Assembly (NCBI GenBank): GCA_965153455.1
Contig: OZ234493.1
Location: 806,001 to 870,000, forward strand
DNA length: 64,000 nt
Source of the DNA: Sphagnum compactum
Taxonomy: Eukaryota > Bryophyta > Sphagnopsida > Sphagnales
Direction of reading: 5' to 3'
Shown here: one piece after another, positions 35,097-50,136 of the stretch
How the letters are laid out: every line of letters begins with the position of its first letter
How positions within the stretch are numbered: position 1 is the stretch's first letter
Position numbers and translations under genes: made by a program
The notes under the pieces: model-generated
What the model saw: the letters and a program-made list of their open reading frames with translations, nothing else
Databases searched by the model: none
What the model was told of the DNA's origin: nothing

Positions 35097-38000
35097 TTGT
35101 GCGATGGATCTCTATCTCCCTCCCAAAACCACAAATTACAAGCCCAACAGTTTTCGCCGGAGCTTAGAAAGTCTTCGAAAGAAAAAACGAAAGAAAAAAG
35201 AGGCGGATGCTCAACAAAAGAAAATTGGGTGCTTAGAAAGAAGAAATAGGTGCTGAAAGACAAGAAATGGATGCTTTAAAAGCTTTAATCTGCGAGCGCT
35301 ATCTCGAACACCTTCGACAAACAACAACAATCGCAATAGTGAAGTCCAGTACCCTCGAGCTTTGGACGTTGCGCCAGACACAGTAGGGTCTCATGATCGA
35401 CGGCTAATATCGCTTTCCTCAGTCATTGAACAGTTCAACGCACGCCACGTGATGATGAACTTCGTCCCGATTGTGTGAGTTCCGTTCGAGGAGGAGGTTG
35501 ACGCACACACCATGGACGGGCCAGATCGAGTTGCTTCCATCTGACGGATGAGATGGTGACGGCTTGAAATATCCGACGGATCAGATCAAAGTGCTCGGGT
35601 GAATGACACCTGACGGTGAGTCTAGATACCCCCTTTCACACGACTTGTGATGGGCGAACACGTGTCAGGCGATTGACCAATCGTTGTGAATTAGTAGCTA
35701 TCTGATGAGATGTTTTCTTTATATAGAGAAAAGACTATAGTCTAGAAAGGACCAAAAGTGACAGATCATGAGGAGTCCTTGAATAGTACTTTCTGCAATA
35801 ATTTCTAGTATCAAATTCACTCAGTTTCCACACAGACCCAAAAAAAATTTAAAAAAAAACTCATCTTTTCCAAAAAATAACTAATGACAATCTTTGAATG
35901 CATTTCAAAATACAATGTTAATTTTGTTTTAAATTCAATATTATTTTTTCAAAATAATTTTACAAAATGACAAAAAATTCATTACCCAAAAAAAAAATTC
36001 ACAACTACAAACAAACTATATGATTATGACCCGTGCATCCATTTTATAAGTTACTTACGTATTGTTACATTGTAAGTCATGCATATTCAACAGTCCCCCC
36101 CCCCCCCTCCCCCCATTTGGTGTGGTGTAAATCATTAGTTGTGAAACAATTACATGATTTTATTAAACTAGATTACATAATAATCATCAACAACAATTCC
36201 TTTTCATAATATTCACAAAAACCATTTGATTGAAAACATATTATAATCCACAAAGATGCAATTACACCGTTTTATAAATGTTCTAGTTTGCAAATACCCA
36301 ATTGAATACTATTAATTTAGTATTTTTTAATAATCATATGAATATAAATAGAGAGAAGACAAGACATGAATACCCCACATAGCCACTCTTTATTTGTGAA
36401 CTCCATAGTCAGTGAGTTTTCCCAGGGAGGAGTCACTTAAAGCACTTGCCCATGCATCTGGATTCTCCAAAGCTGGACCGAACAAACCTCTCTATTCCAA
36501 GGAAATATCTTTATGTGGGGACAACAAACACAAAAGATAAAAAAAGATAAGCCATAGTTTATGGTGCACCCATTTTTCAGCTTTTCATAGGGCTATTTGA
36601 TTACAGCATATAAATCTGACCCCACAAATTTCCATACTCTAAACTCACGGAGAATTCATTAATTCATACAAGGTTTCCAAAAAGTCTTTGACTAATAAAT
36701 GTAATAAGGTATTGGACACTTTAGATAGGATTCTGTTTTTATCCACTTTCATGTCTAGTGTATAGCCAAAATTTGGCTAAATCATTTTTTGGATGATCAT
36801 CACTTTGGTTCCATCACAAAATCCTTTAAAAAAATATTGTGTCCATCGTCCATGGTGCACTTGCGGTCGAGGTTAATCAGTGCAAAGAACAGAATAGAAT
36901 GCAAATGAACAACTTTGCCCTAGACATAATGGTGGACAAATCCTCTCTAGGAAACTTAGATAGGAAAATTTTATTTTCATTAAAAATATTTATTTTTCAT
37001 ATTTTCCATCCAGCATAAGCATCTGAATAAAAGGAAAGCATCTTTACCAACCCAACTCTCAACATCATTTCTCATCCTAGTGAGCTTTTAGGGCAAGGCT
37101 AATAGGCCGAGGCCTCAAGGTGAACTAGGTGCAGAATGTGCCTAGAGGGCACCTTCCCTGGCACAAAGGGATTTCTGAGGGCAGATTCCACTAAAAATAG
37201 TGTTTTGATTTCTTCAAAACCAGCACTTCCTTCAAAATAGGCAGTTTTTTTTTTTTCCTGGAAAGGCCATCTTCTACAATCTAAGAAGTCTGAAATGTGT
37301 GCAGAATCGGCCCTCCAAATCCTTTATGTCCTGATTGTGTATGACATAATAATGCATGGCATAACTTGTTTGAACTTTGGTCTGGTGTTGGGGTCCTTGA
37401 TTCATAAAGCACCTTTCTACCTTTGATGGACCATGCCCTCACATGGGATAGGGCATATCCTATTTGGTCTGCCTTGCACTAAAATGTTCGATTCCACATT
37501 GGTGGACTTGGGGTTTTTGGGATTTGCTTTGTTGCCTTTTCTCGTCAAGGTTGTCCAAGGTTGTTATTCTTTTGTTATCTAATGTAGATTCTCATGATGA
37601 ACCTACCTCCATGTGTCAAATTCAAAGGTTCTTTTATGCTTTGAAGGGCTTATTTTGTTTCAACATTTTGTATTGTGGTGAAATTTTGGAAAAGTGTGAC
37701 ATGGGAAGAAGATGTGTGAATGCCTAGCTTAGTTTTGGGTTTTTTTTTTAAAGGATTTTGCTAGATTGCAATGAAAGTGACAAGAGGGAGGCCATTCATC
37801 CAATGGAAAACATGGATCATTTGTTGCTTCAATTGATGGCTTAGACCATGTGATCACATTATCATCGTATCATGACAATATGAAAGCAAACACCATCACC
37901 ATTGCCATTACATTGTGGCAAGCTCCCTTGTCAATACCCACTTTGTTGTGTGTGCATTATAATTAAACTCCTTCACCATCTATTGCATATGTTTAGAAAA

Positions 38001-38229
38001 TTTTGTTACTCTCAACATAGTGTACACATCTACATATTATAGACTAGAGAGTCCAAACTCCAAATTTTAGACACCATCACTTTTAAGTTCAAACTAAATT
38101 AATTCCATCACTACCATTCTCACATTGTTTTAATTATGTTCAACTAATTTCATAATCACCTTGTGTTTTTGGAAGGTGCACACTACAATGTTGCATTGGA
38201 CTTTGAAGTTTGGTTGCACTAATGTTGGC
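35097..38229. other. Upstream region of RCI2 and gene-poor DNA
   Basis: The first few hundred bases are the likely RCI2 leader and promoter. A C homopolymer (13 C, T, 6 C) lies at 36095-36114. No other gene is supported. Confidence 0.45.
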
Positions 38230-39250
38230 ATGAAGATGCATGAATTTTCAACGTTGAATGAGCTCCAAGTTTGGTGATTGGCCATTGATATTCATAACTA
38301 GATTCCAAACTTTATGCTTATTGTGTGCACCTTTGTTTTCCAATATTGCAAGGGAGCAACCAAGCTCATTTGGAAAAAGAAAGACCATGGTAGCTTTGAG
38401 TTGGGCTTTGCTTTTGCCATTAGAACGTTGTGACACACATGAAGAAAAGTTCAAAAAACACAATTTGACCTTGAACAAAATAAAATGACCATGAACTAAA
38501 AAAAAAACATGGAAAATAAATTTTGTGGGTGTGTAAGTTCACTTTTTAAATGATGATAATGGTGGTGAATTAAATGACTTGTGTTTTCATCACTACAATG
38601 TTGCAAGCTTGCAACACACATAAAAGCTGACTAAAAACATTTGAGTTGACCATGCACATCATGAATAGAAGAAAAAGACCATGAACCAAAATAAAATGAA
38701 AAATAAGGGGGCAAGCAAGCTCATTTTTTAAAAAAGACAAGTTAGCTTGAGAGTTGGGCTTTGTTATTGTTATTACAACCTTGTAGCACACATGAAGACA
38801 CATGAACAAAATTTAGCCTTGAAAAAAAAGATAACCATGAGCAAAAAAAAATCATGGAAAGAAAAACTTGGGGGTGAACAAGCTCAATTGAAAAAAAAGA
38901 TGATGGCAATGGTGAAAATGACGTGTTTCTTTTTGTCTTTGGAATGCTACAACACACATAAAAGATGATTGGGAACATTCAAGTTGACCATGCACGTTCA
39001 TAAATAAAAAGAGACCATCAATCAAAAGTTTAAAAACAACAAATGGGCAAGCAAGCTTACCTTTTAAAAATTGTTAGCCCATGAATTGGTGTTTTGCTCC
39101 ACCACTACAACCCTTCAATAAACATAAAAACAAACACAACCAAAGTTTGACCTTAAGCAAAAAAAAGATGATTGTGAACCCAAAAAAAAACATGGACAAA
39201 AAATCATTCACCTAAAAAAACTAATGACAACAACCTATGTTTTTGTTACA
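38230..39250 (+). repeat. AT-rich tandem array, ~340-bp period
   Basis: Landmarks ACACACATAAAAG (38617, 38953), ACACATGAAGA (38431, 38788), AGTTGACCATGCAC (38642, 38979), GCAAGCAAGCT (38711, 39049), and repeated ATCATGGAAA-like A-rich blocks recur with a period of about 340-356 bp. Units are diverged and without a reading frame. The array stops where the CACTA terminus begins. Confidence 0.75.
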
Positions 39251-39252
39251 AT

Positions 39253-39500
39253 CACTACTAGAAATTTTGTCATATGCAACCACACCCTTTGCAACTGGGA
39301 TGCAACTGCCTGTCGCATGCAACTATTTTTGCAACTATGCCCCCTTTTTGGGCGTGTATGCAACTACGGTGCAACTATGATCGCCTTCATCCCAACCTTT
39401 GGATGATATCTGTGATATATCACCGTATATATTTGATGTATCATCGTATATCATTGATATGCATATACTCATAGTTGCATGTGCAACCAAAATATGCTAA
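39253..39500 (+). mobile_element. CACTA transposon terminus with subterminal repeats
   Basis: CACTACTAGAAATTTTG at 39253 is a CACTA-type terminal inverted repeat. Within the next 120 bp the hexamer GCAACT or its near form recurs at least six times (39287-39378), with TAGTTGCATGTGCAACC near 39472, as in subterminal TNPA-binding arrays of CACTA elements. The matching opposite end was not found. Its plus orientation at the low-coordinate side would suit the TNP2 gene at 45-52 kb, but the link is not proven. Confidence 0.7.
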
Positions 39501-40140
39501 CTATGGTCTTTTGGTAAGCTAGGTCCACATTTTTTGTAGGCATGTCTAGGATTAGGGTTGCCTACAAAAGACAATCCCATTGATAAGGTTTAGGATATAG
39601 GTGAAAAATAACCTAATCTATTTTGCCACACCTAAAATAGTGTATCTATCTCCAACTTTTAGTAGCTTGCTCCACACACATTTAGAAGACAATTGACAAT
39701 TGAAGATATCAATTTTACTTACAATAGTTTATTATTTGATGAAGCAAAACAATGATTATGTGTATTCAACAAGAAGGTCCAATTAATCCCCTCAAGATTA
39801 CAATATGTGGGTTTGACATGTGGAAATAATCTATTTTATTCCAACAATTATGCAGTACAAGTGAGGGTCTCATGGCACATAGTCCATGTAACGCATGAGT
39901 TGCTTCCAAAGTCAGCCCGGATAGTCCTGATGGGTAGACATGTGACTAAAGCACACATCAGAAACCAAACATGAAAACACATGCTATTGTCCCCCTTAAC
40001 AACCATAACCAAACAATATGCAAACCCTGGAAAGGGTTACCCAAAGAATATCTCAAAATAAGAAGCTTTATCTGAACCCCAACTTCACTCAATACATAAT
40101 TTCTTGCTCATAAATGTTATTACAGCCAACTACAGACTGT
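39501..40140. other. No feature recognised
   Basis: Moderately AT-rich DNA between the CACTA terminus and the E2 pseudogene; if the element spans this far, it is internal CACTA sequence. Confidence 0.4.
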
Positions 40141-42385
<2,245 letters not shown>

Positions 42386-42607
42386 ATGGAAACAGTAGTA
42401 ACAACTTCGAGTCCTTCAAGTCTCAAGTGCAGCAGCAAAAACGAAGCTGCAAATCTCAATGCGTCCATACAACAACAGTAGCAGCAAGAGCAGGAGAGCC
42501 ACAGCTACGACAACTGGGAGGAAGAGACAGCTATGAAGAAAAAGAAGCTCTTGGAGAAACAAACCCTGCCTTTCGAGGAGTTTTCGGCGGTTTCACACCG
42601 TCCATAG

Positions 42608-43368
42608 TCACATTTCCTTCCCTCTCTTCCCCAAAATTGTAAACATGACCAACACTTCCCTTGTGCAGCACAACCTCAAACGCTTCAGCCACAACTTCAC
42701 AGTACAGGTATCTTCGCACATTACATCCATCTCCATGGATGGGGAGGGGCTTCCCCTGGCCAAAAGAATGAATGTGGGAATGAGCTTCTCTTGGAATTGG
42801 TTTGGTCCATACACATTATTGCCTCGTCAGGCAACCCATATGAGCGGCCATATGCCATCATCGACATTTCGACACCAGCCTTGGTGGCTGAGTAGGGATT
42901 TGTGGGAAGGAGCTGCGATGCTTCATGGTTTCCAACAATTGCATCAGCCTCAGTCTTTCCATAGACCTCATCTGTGCTCACATGAATGAAGCGGTGGACA
43001 GTGCCTGTCACTTTGCATGCCTCCAGCAACACATGGGTCCCATAGATGTTGTTCTTTGTGAACTCAATACTGTTGCCAAATGAGTTGTCGACATGAGTTT
43101 GGGCGGCAAAGTGCATAATGGTGTCAATACCCTCAGTAATGAGAAGGTAGTTCACAAGATCTGCACTCCCAATGTCACCTTTCACAAACTTGAAATTCTT
43201 GGAGGACTTGGAGGGCAACAGATTCTTCAAGTTGGAGCAATAATCCAACTTGTCCAGCACCACGATCTCGTAATGTGGGTAGTTGCGCATCAGTCTGTTG
43301 GCAACATGAGATGCAATGAATCTTGTTGCACCAGTTATCAAGATGTTTTTGGGAGTGTATGTGGCTTC
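42608..43368 (-). pseudogene. UDP-rhamnose synthase (RHM) N-terminal domain pseudogene
   Basis: Minus-strand frames give ATYTPKNILITGATRFIASH, then LDKLDYCSNLKNLLPSK, FKFVKGDIGSADLVN, DTIMHFAAQTHVDNSFGNS, RFIHVSTDEVYGKTEADA and NPYSATKAG, followed in other frames by YGPNQFQEKLIP and LYCEVVAEAFEVVLHKGSVG. This is the NAD-dependent UDP-glucose 4,6-dehydratase half of plant RHM enzymes, which make UDP-rhamnose for pectin and flavonoids. The start codon is gone (GAA before GCC), the second Gly of the dinucleotide motif is changed (GATRF), and at least two deletions shift the frame near 42815 and 42745. Homology stops near 42608, well short of the full ~670-residue protein. The upstream edge abuts unrelated DNA and the downstream edge lies 220 bp from the E2 pseudogene. 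Confidence 0.92.
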
Positions 43369-45266
43369 CCCCCTTATGATGATGACCTCCGCTTCTGCAA
43401 ATCTGCCTGATATTATTTAGTAAGAAAAAATTATTCTCTATCAGAATTTTGTGGGCACAACACAAGGGTAACAACAAAGTTCGGTGGAGCCACAGACAGG
43501 AAACAGAGAGGAAGAGTGTAATTTGGACTCCCCTGCAAACAAGGAAGATCAAGACCAAGCTCTCTTTAGTCCTAGTATAATAACCTACAAGTACACCTGC
43601 TTTTTTCTGGTATTGTCTGTCATAGGGACCGAATGTGAGGGACAGCAAAGCGAGCAATATCTGCTGCTCACGATTGCTGATCCACAAGCTCCTCATTTCC
43701 AACTGAAGAGATTATGTGTCGTCATTATGAAAACAGAAAATTTCGAACAATCAAGATGTTCTGAGTGAGGCAAACATCATCAACTAAACAGTGTCAAATT
43801 TCACTGTAGCAACTGGGAACTTTGACCCAACTCATTACACTAAGGCAGATCTCAATTCAGTTGAGCACTTGAGGATAATATCATATATAATGCACGTGTT
43901 GAAATTAGAACTGATCAAACAGTTATCAGATGATTTCAATAAACAAGATCTCTCTATTCTGAAATGAACCTTTATTCATCAATGCTTAAATCCTCACGGT
44001 AAGAGATCTATACATGCTCCAGCCCTCCTAAAATCATGCTTGCTCAATTGATGGTATTCTGTGAGCTACTTGCATTTGCAAACGGAATGATCCAAATGTT
44101 CATTCAGTATAACATTAGTCCTCTTCCAACTGTGTATATGCCTGGAAGGCAACCACGTATATGAATGCAGCCTGTGCCAGAATATATCTCTAAATCCATA
44201 AAGTTCATCACAGCCCTGTTTCTATTGAGTTTCAGCTGTGAAGTGTCCTGACAATGCTGTAAAAGAAATTCCATCAATACTGCTCAACGTTGTTGCATCC
44301 AGCCTATGTGTCGCAGCCATGCTGTTGTTGGCTTCCCACCACCTTAGGCACCACAAATGGTGCCACAGAGTTATCCTACCTCATTACTTCATAGATTTCA
44401 AGTCTTGGATCTTTGGAAAGATTTTTTTTATGGCTACAGCACTCTTGCTGTATCTGATCAGCACCCACCAATCAGCACCAAATATCAAGCAAACATAAGT
44501 CCCTCTTGCATTGTGCACAAAACCCTGCTCGTTCAGCACTTGTCATTCATGAACCTTTGTAATGGAATTATCCTTATTGCTTATCAAGCACTTCAGGCAG
44601 TCATGATGAACATCACCACTTCCCCCAACTGCAACAGGTACCTAGACATTGAAAAAAAATACCAGTTAGCAACAACATAACCACATCATAGCAGTCACAT
44701 AGTGGCACAAGCACATCTTGTTATCCTCCACTGGCTCTTCAACCAATGTCTCTGATATCCCATAAGCCCCAGCTTCAAGAAAACCCTCAAGCTCAGATGA
44801 CCTTTTAGCTCAGCTCAGTTCAGCTCACACACCATGCGCTTTCCTTCTCACACAACACACAACAGACACACACACACAAACGCTAATCAACCCCATTCGC
44901 TAATCATTTGTGATTAGTAGCCTAATTAGGACCTTAATCAGGGCCTTAATTATTCTCTCTCTTGCCAAAGAGAGATTTGTGTTAAGCAAATAATACTGTA
45001 GTAAGATATTAATTTTTTACCACTAGGTGCAACCTGTCTACATTCAGAATCCAAAGGCGGTTAGCACATAAAGAGGATCTCCAAAGGATCTGCAATAGCT
45101 CTAGGAAGCCCATACCAAGAGAACGACTCATAAATATAAACCCTCTAAACATGGGAGCAGATCCTGTAGTGAGTGCCTACAAAGTCAGCTCAAGGACACT
45201 TACCTGTGTGCCTGTAGCTCTTGAAATACGTGTGGCAAGAGCTGCCAGATCCCCATAAGACACTAT
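43369..45266. other. No gene recognised
   Basis: Between the RHM pseudogene and the CACTA gene. Short frames only, none resembling a known family. Probably spacer or internal transposon sequence. Confidence 0.4.
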
Positions 45267-47269
45267 TCATTCAAGGCCAACTTCATCCTCACCAGATGAC
45301 CTTTGAAGCTCTTCGGCAGCTAGAATTGCATCAGCTCTAGTCAATTCAATTGCACCAACAAGTGCCATGTTCCTTGGTACCTCTGGAAATTCCAGAGGCA
45401 CATCTACTCCAATTAAGTTGTCTACCATGGTAACTTCATCACTATCAGATACTAGGATGCGTTTGGACCTTGGTTCTTTGTGGAGGACAACCTTCCATCC
45501 TGGCATGTTAGGGTCATCTGCATAAAAAACCTGCTGCACCTGGGCTGGAAATACATAAGGTTCATCAACTCGTGCTTTCAATTGTCGAAAATTTACCAAC
45601 AAAAACCCATAATCATCACGTTTATATGTGGGATTCCCCCATCTGTCTAATCCATTTCTTACCCAATCACATTTGAATAATATTACTGGTTGGGATATAG
45701 GGCCATAGTCTAACAAAATTATGTCCTTCAATATCCCCACATATTGAAGCGCCCCAAGTCTCGTACCCTCTGTTGACTGCTGCTCTTGATGGAAAACTGA
45801 TGCAACTCCAGAATCGTATGTGGCACTTGTGTTGTCAGTGGTATTTATAGAAACTCTGTAATGATTTCCATATGCCTTCATTCTTGTGTACCTTGAAGCA
45901 AAAGGGGATGGCAAAACTGATAGATGGAGTGCATCTTGGTCTTCAAGCACGCCCCCTTGTGCGATATGGCTCCGAATTGCTTCACGAACCCAACTTGCCA
46001 AGTTTGCACCTCTTGGAGCTCTGGTGGAAACTCCACATGCCTGCTTCTTGTTCTATGCCCCATCCGCCATTGTGCTTCAAATTCTGCTTTTAACTGCCTT
46101 ATCCGAATTGTTTCTTGCTCATACATGCTACACCCCCAATAGCCAAGCCCCACATTAAGTTTATTGATTTTAATTAGTTGTTCAACAAGAAAGTAACTTA
46201 CCCATGCATCTTTGACCTCTTTACAATTTTCCAACAGGGGTTTAAGGGGTTAAGGGTTGTGTACCAAACCCACGGTGCTAAACATGCCACATTTGTGATC
46301 ACATATTGATGTGCCACATCTCGTGTTACAGGGTCCAGAGTCAACTTTGTGGCAGCCCCTTCCACAACTTCACCAAAACCCCTCCCTCTTCATGTGCATC
46401 CCAGATTCTATGTCGAACATGGCGGAAATCTTGTAGATATTCGATGACAAACCCAATTGTCTCGTCCAAAATGTAACCTTCTGCCATGGAAGCCTCTGGC
46501 CTTGACCTATTACGAACATAACCTTTGAAAACCTTCATGGCCCATTCTAGTGGGTACATCCAGCGAGTATGAACTGGGCCACAAATGTCTAGTTCTTCTA
46601 CAATGTGCAATGTTAAATGTGACATCACATCAAAAAATGCTCCCGGGATTTCCCATTCAAGCATGCTAAGAGTGATTGCTACATCTTCCCTTAGGGTTGG
46701 TAGGTCAATTGGATCCCAAACCTTTGCACATATGTTATGATACACTCGACTAAGGCGCATCAAACTTAAACGTACATGAGCATCCATTAGGCCCCTTAGA
46801 GCTAGAGGCATTAATTGTTGCATTAAAACATGCCAATCATGGCTCTTCATTAACCCAAGTTTCTTATCCATGATATGTTTTCCTAATGAGCCGCAATAAT
46901 CTATTGTCACTTTCAAAGAGGCTAACCTATTCATGAAAGTTTGGAGCTCTTCTGGTCTAAGGACATAGGGGGCAACAGGTTTAAAAATCTTGCCCGGCCT
47001 TTGAGGATCCCGTTTCAACCATAGATGTTCTCGGATTCCACACACTTCCATGTCCCGTCGAACCTTGATTGTGTCCTTCAATCCAAATATGAACTTGATC
47101 ATACTCTCACAAACATTCTTCTCAATGTGCATCACATCTAACGTGTGCCTGATGAGTAAATGTTGCAGCAACCACCATTTCGATTAAACAATGGTAATAT
47201 TTACACAATTTGTGCCTGGGAACTGCTATACCAAGATGTAAACACCCATATAATGATGCCACCCAATAA

Positions 47270-47936
47270 TTGAAATCTCACAAATTGACAAATTTGAACA
47301 GGGACCAAAAATATGTTTGCCCATCCCAGGACTCCGCACTTATCTCTGATTCCAGAAATGAACCACTTGATGCCTCAGTTGTCCCAGTAAACAGTCCCTT
47401 TGATACAGCGTCTTTTGAAACCTTTGATGATGATGAAGATGAAGAACAACTAATCGCACTTGAAGACAAGATCTGGGTGGACTTAGAGGATGAGGCTGAT
47501 GATCTCCTAGACATGGAGTTAGAGGATGAAAGCCAAAAGACTGAATCGGCTTTGGAAGACACAAAAGTCTGTGATGATCCCCCAATGCTGCAAAGCACAC
47601 TTCATGACCAAAGAGTTTTAAGTACTGAACTGGATAATGACCAGATGACACAGCATAGTCTAGTGGATGTAGATATGGCTGTCGGACATGCTTCAGAGGA
47701 CCATGCAACAAAACAAAAATGTGTCCAGTGAGAAAAACCAATCAAGGGAGACTATGGATATGACCGAAGATGATGCAGGCATTTATGTCATAGCAACAAC
47801 AGCCAAGACCAGTAAGAACATCTCAGAAGGATCTCATAAAGAGGGTGAGAAAGGTAATGATGAAGTAAAAGGAATTCTGGAGCTTGAATTGAAGGTGAGA
47901 CAGATGGAGCGTGAACTGAAAAAGAAAGATGCAAAT
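47270..47936 (+). repeat. Acidic/coiled-coil coding fragment, copy A
   Basis: Plus-strand fragment inside the TNP2 intron, antisense to it. Frame 1 reads DDDEDEEQLIALEDKIWVDL, EDEADDLLDMELEDESQKTE and DQMTQHSLVDVDM to a stop after KQKCVQ. A frame shift in ACAAAACAAAAATG leads to frame 2: DDAGIYVIATTAKTSKN, then LELELKVRQMERELK, a short heptad-type coiled coil. Copy A alone keeps sequence upstream of WVDLED, so it is the nearest to the parent gene on that side. It ends abruptly at GATGCAAA (47936). I do not recognise the parent protein. Confidence 0.75.
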
Positions 47937-49407
47937 TTTACACATTTTGCTATCATGATGAGATGCATCTTTTAATGTTGTTGAAACCAGCTGGATCAGA
48001 AATCCATGGTATCGTCCAGTGTTGAACAATTGGACACTAACAATTCCAAACAGAACAGTGGTGTTACAGTGAGTCTAAACAAAGGGCTCTCAGAAGAGTC
48101 ACCATGGATTTGAGTCTGGTCATAATGGCAATGATAAGGGTCCATAATACAAGCTGTCCTTCACTCAATATGAATGTTGTTGCACATTCAATGTAGTGGT
48201 AGTCAATTCTGCACGTTACCTTGCATCTTCAGACAAAGTCCTACTTGAGTAAACTACGCAGGATGGCATCCTGCCTGAATTCATACACAATTTTTCTACA
48301 TCCTTACCCACCTCAACTCCTGGAATAGAGAGGTTTGTCAAGCAATTGAGAAAATAACTTCTATTTGCATATGCAACAGTGCATCATGACCACTAGTTGC
48401 TTGCATGTAGCAAAGGGCATGTGCAATATGCATAGATATAGCAAAACCAAACTGCAATATCCCAGAATGATTTTGGAGAGGTACAGTAATGGTGTATACA
48501 AGGAACCATATTTCCCAATTTCCAGCAACATAGGGACTAACCTATTATGCTTCACAACATATCAAGGTTCTGAGATGATCAGTGTACTGATGGAGTCACA
48601 AAGTCTCAGAGGTTGACTCCATCCCTAGGAGGTTGAGAACCCAAGTTTAATTGCTTCATCTTCTTTGTAAACTATCTAGAGGGCTGGTCACCCATGGACA
48701 AGACCAGCAGATGCTCTGCAGCTGTGCCACCAGTATGGCCCACACCATTTCAACCTCACCTGGACTCCAGGGCCCTCAAGGAGCACAATTTTCTTCTATG
48801 GACTTCTATGCACAAGTTGTTTGCTTGAAGTTACCATGACCAATTCGTCATTTCTTGAAAAAAGAACAAAATCCTTGGAGCAAAAAGGAGGAGAAAAATC
48901 TGTGAAGAACACGATACATTTTTGGGCTTCTTTGGCAACCCGTAATTTGGGTCTTCCATCATCAATCCTGATAAGAAAAGGCCTTCTTGAGTCACAAACA
49001 ATGATACAGTTGGAATGAAATGAATCGTGGAAGAATGGACTGATGAGTGAAAGTGGTACTAATAAGGGAGTTCTCATAAGAGTGAGGAATACCAGATTGT
49101 GACTCATCAATAAGTCCACACTCCAAAAATACTTAGTGATTCATGTAGTACACTAAATTCCAGAAAATTACATGAACCAACCAGGTGTCTGAATTGGTCA
49201 CTTTATGTTCCAGATATTCACATGAAGATGAATAAGAAGGTAAATACTTCTTGGATAGCCAAGTGCAAAAGTAAACTGAATCTAAAGGGCAGTGGACTGA
49301 TTGAAGAGTCCCTAAGCAGAGTAGTTTAATATACAACGAGCAACTGCATTGAAAGGTAACACTATATTGAAAATGAGGGGGTTGTGACATAGATGAGCCA
49401 AATGAGG

Positions 49408-50136
49408 GAGGAAGCACAGGAAAGAAAAAGGGTCTGAAAGCTTGAATTGGAAAACAAAAAGTGTGAAACCAATGATCACTTGGGTGGACTTAGAGGATGA
49501 GGCTGATGATCTCCTATACATGGAGTTAGAGGATGAGAGCCAAAAGACTGAATCTGCTTTGGAAGACACAAAAGTCTGTGATGATCCCTCAATGCTGCAA
49601 AGCACACTTCATGACCAAAGAGTTTTAAGTACTGGACTGGATAATGACTAGATGACACAGCATAGTCTAGTGGATGTAGATATGGCTGCCGGACATGCTT
49701 CAGAGGACCATGCAACAAAACAAAAATGTGTCCAATGACAAAAACCAATCAAGGCAGACTATGGATACGATTGAAGATGATGCAGGCATTTATATGTCAC
49801 AGCAACACCAGCCAAGACTAGTAAGAACATCTCAGAAGGATCTCATAAAGAAGGTGAGAAAGGTAATGATGAAGTAAACAGAATTCTGGAGCTTGAATTG
49901 AGGGTGAGATAGATGGAGCGTGAACTGAAAGAGAAAGATGCAAAGCTACGACAAGAAGCTGCAGTTGAACAAGAGAGAATTGAGATGCTTGAAAAGAGGT
50001 TCTTGGAAAGTTCAAGGCCATTGATGCTGGAACGAAAGCAGCGAAGACAAAATTTGAGGGAGGAAGCACATGAAAGAAAAAGGGTCTGAAAGTTGTGAAT
50101 CGGTTGACAAAAAATGTGAAACCAATGATCACCTTT
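49408..50136 (+). repeat. Acidic/coiled-coil coding fragment, copy B (with preceding unit tail)
   Basis: Also inside the TNP2 intron. From 49481 it matches copy A, extends further 3' (VEQERIEMLEKRFLESSRP, LMLERKQRRQNLREEAHERK, then NVKPMITFGSANMSKL), and so shows a C-terminal coiled coil and tail missing from A and C. Its left flank, 49408-49480, is itself a copy of this same tail, giving SVKPMITWVDLEDEADD: the tail of one unit is joined in frame to the head of the next, unit length about 650 bp. Two CAG codons of copy A (in NDQMTQ and VRQMER) are TAG here. Confidence 0.8.
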
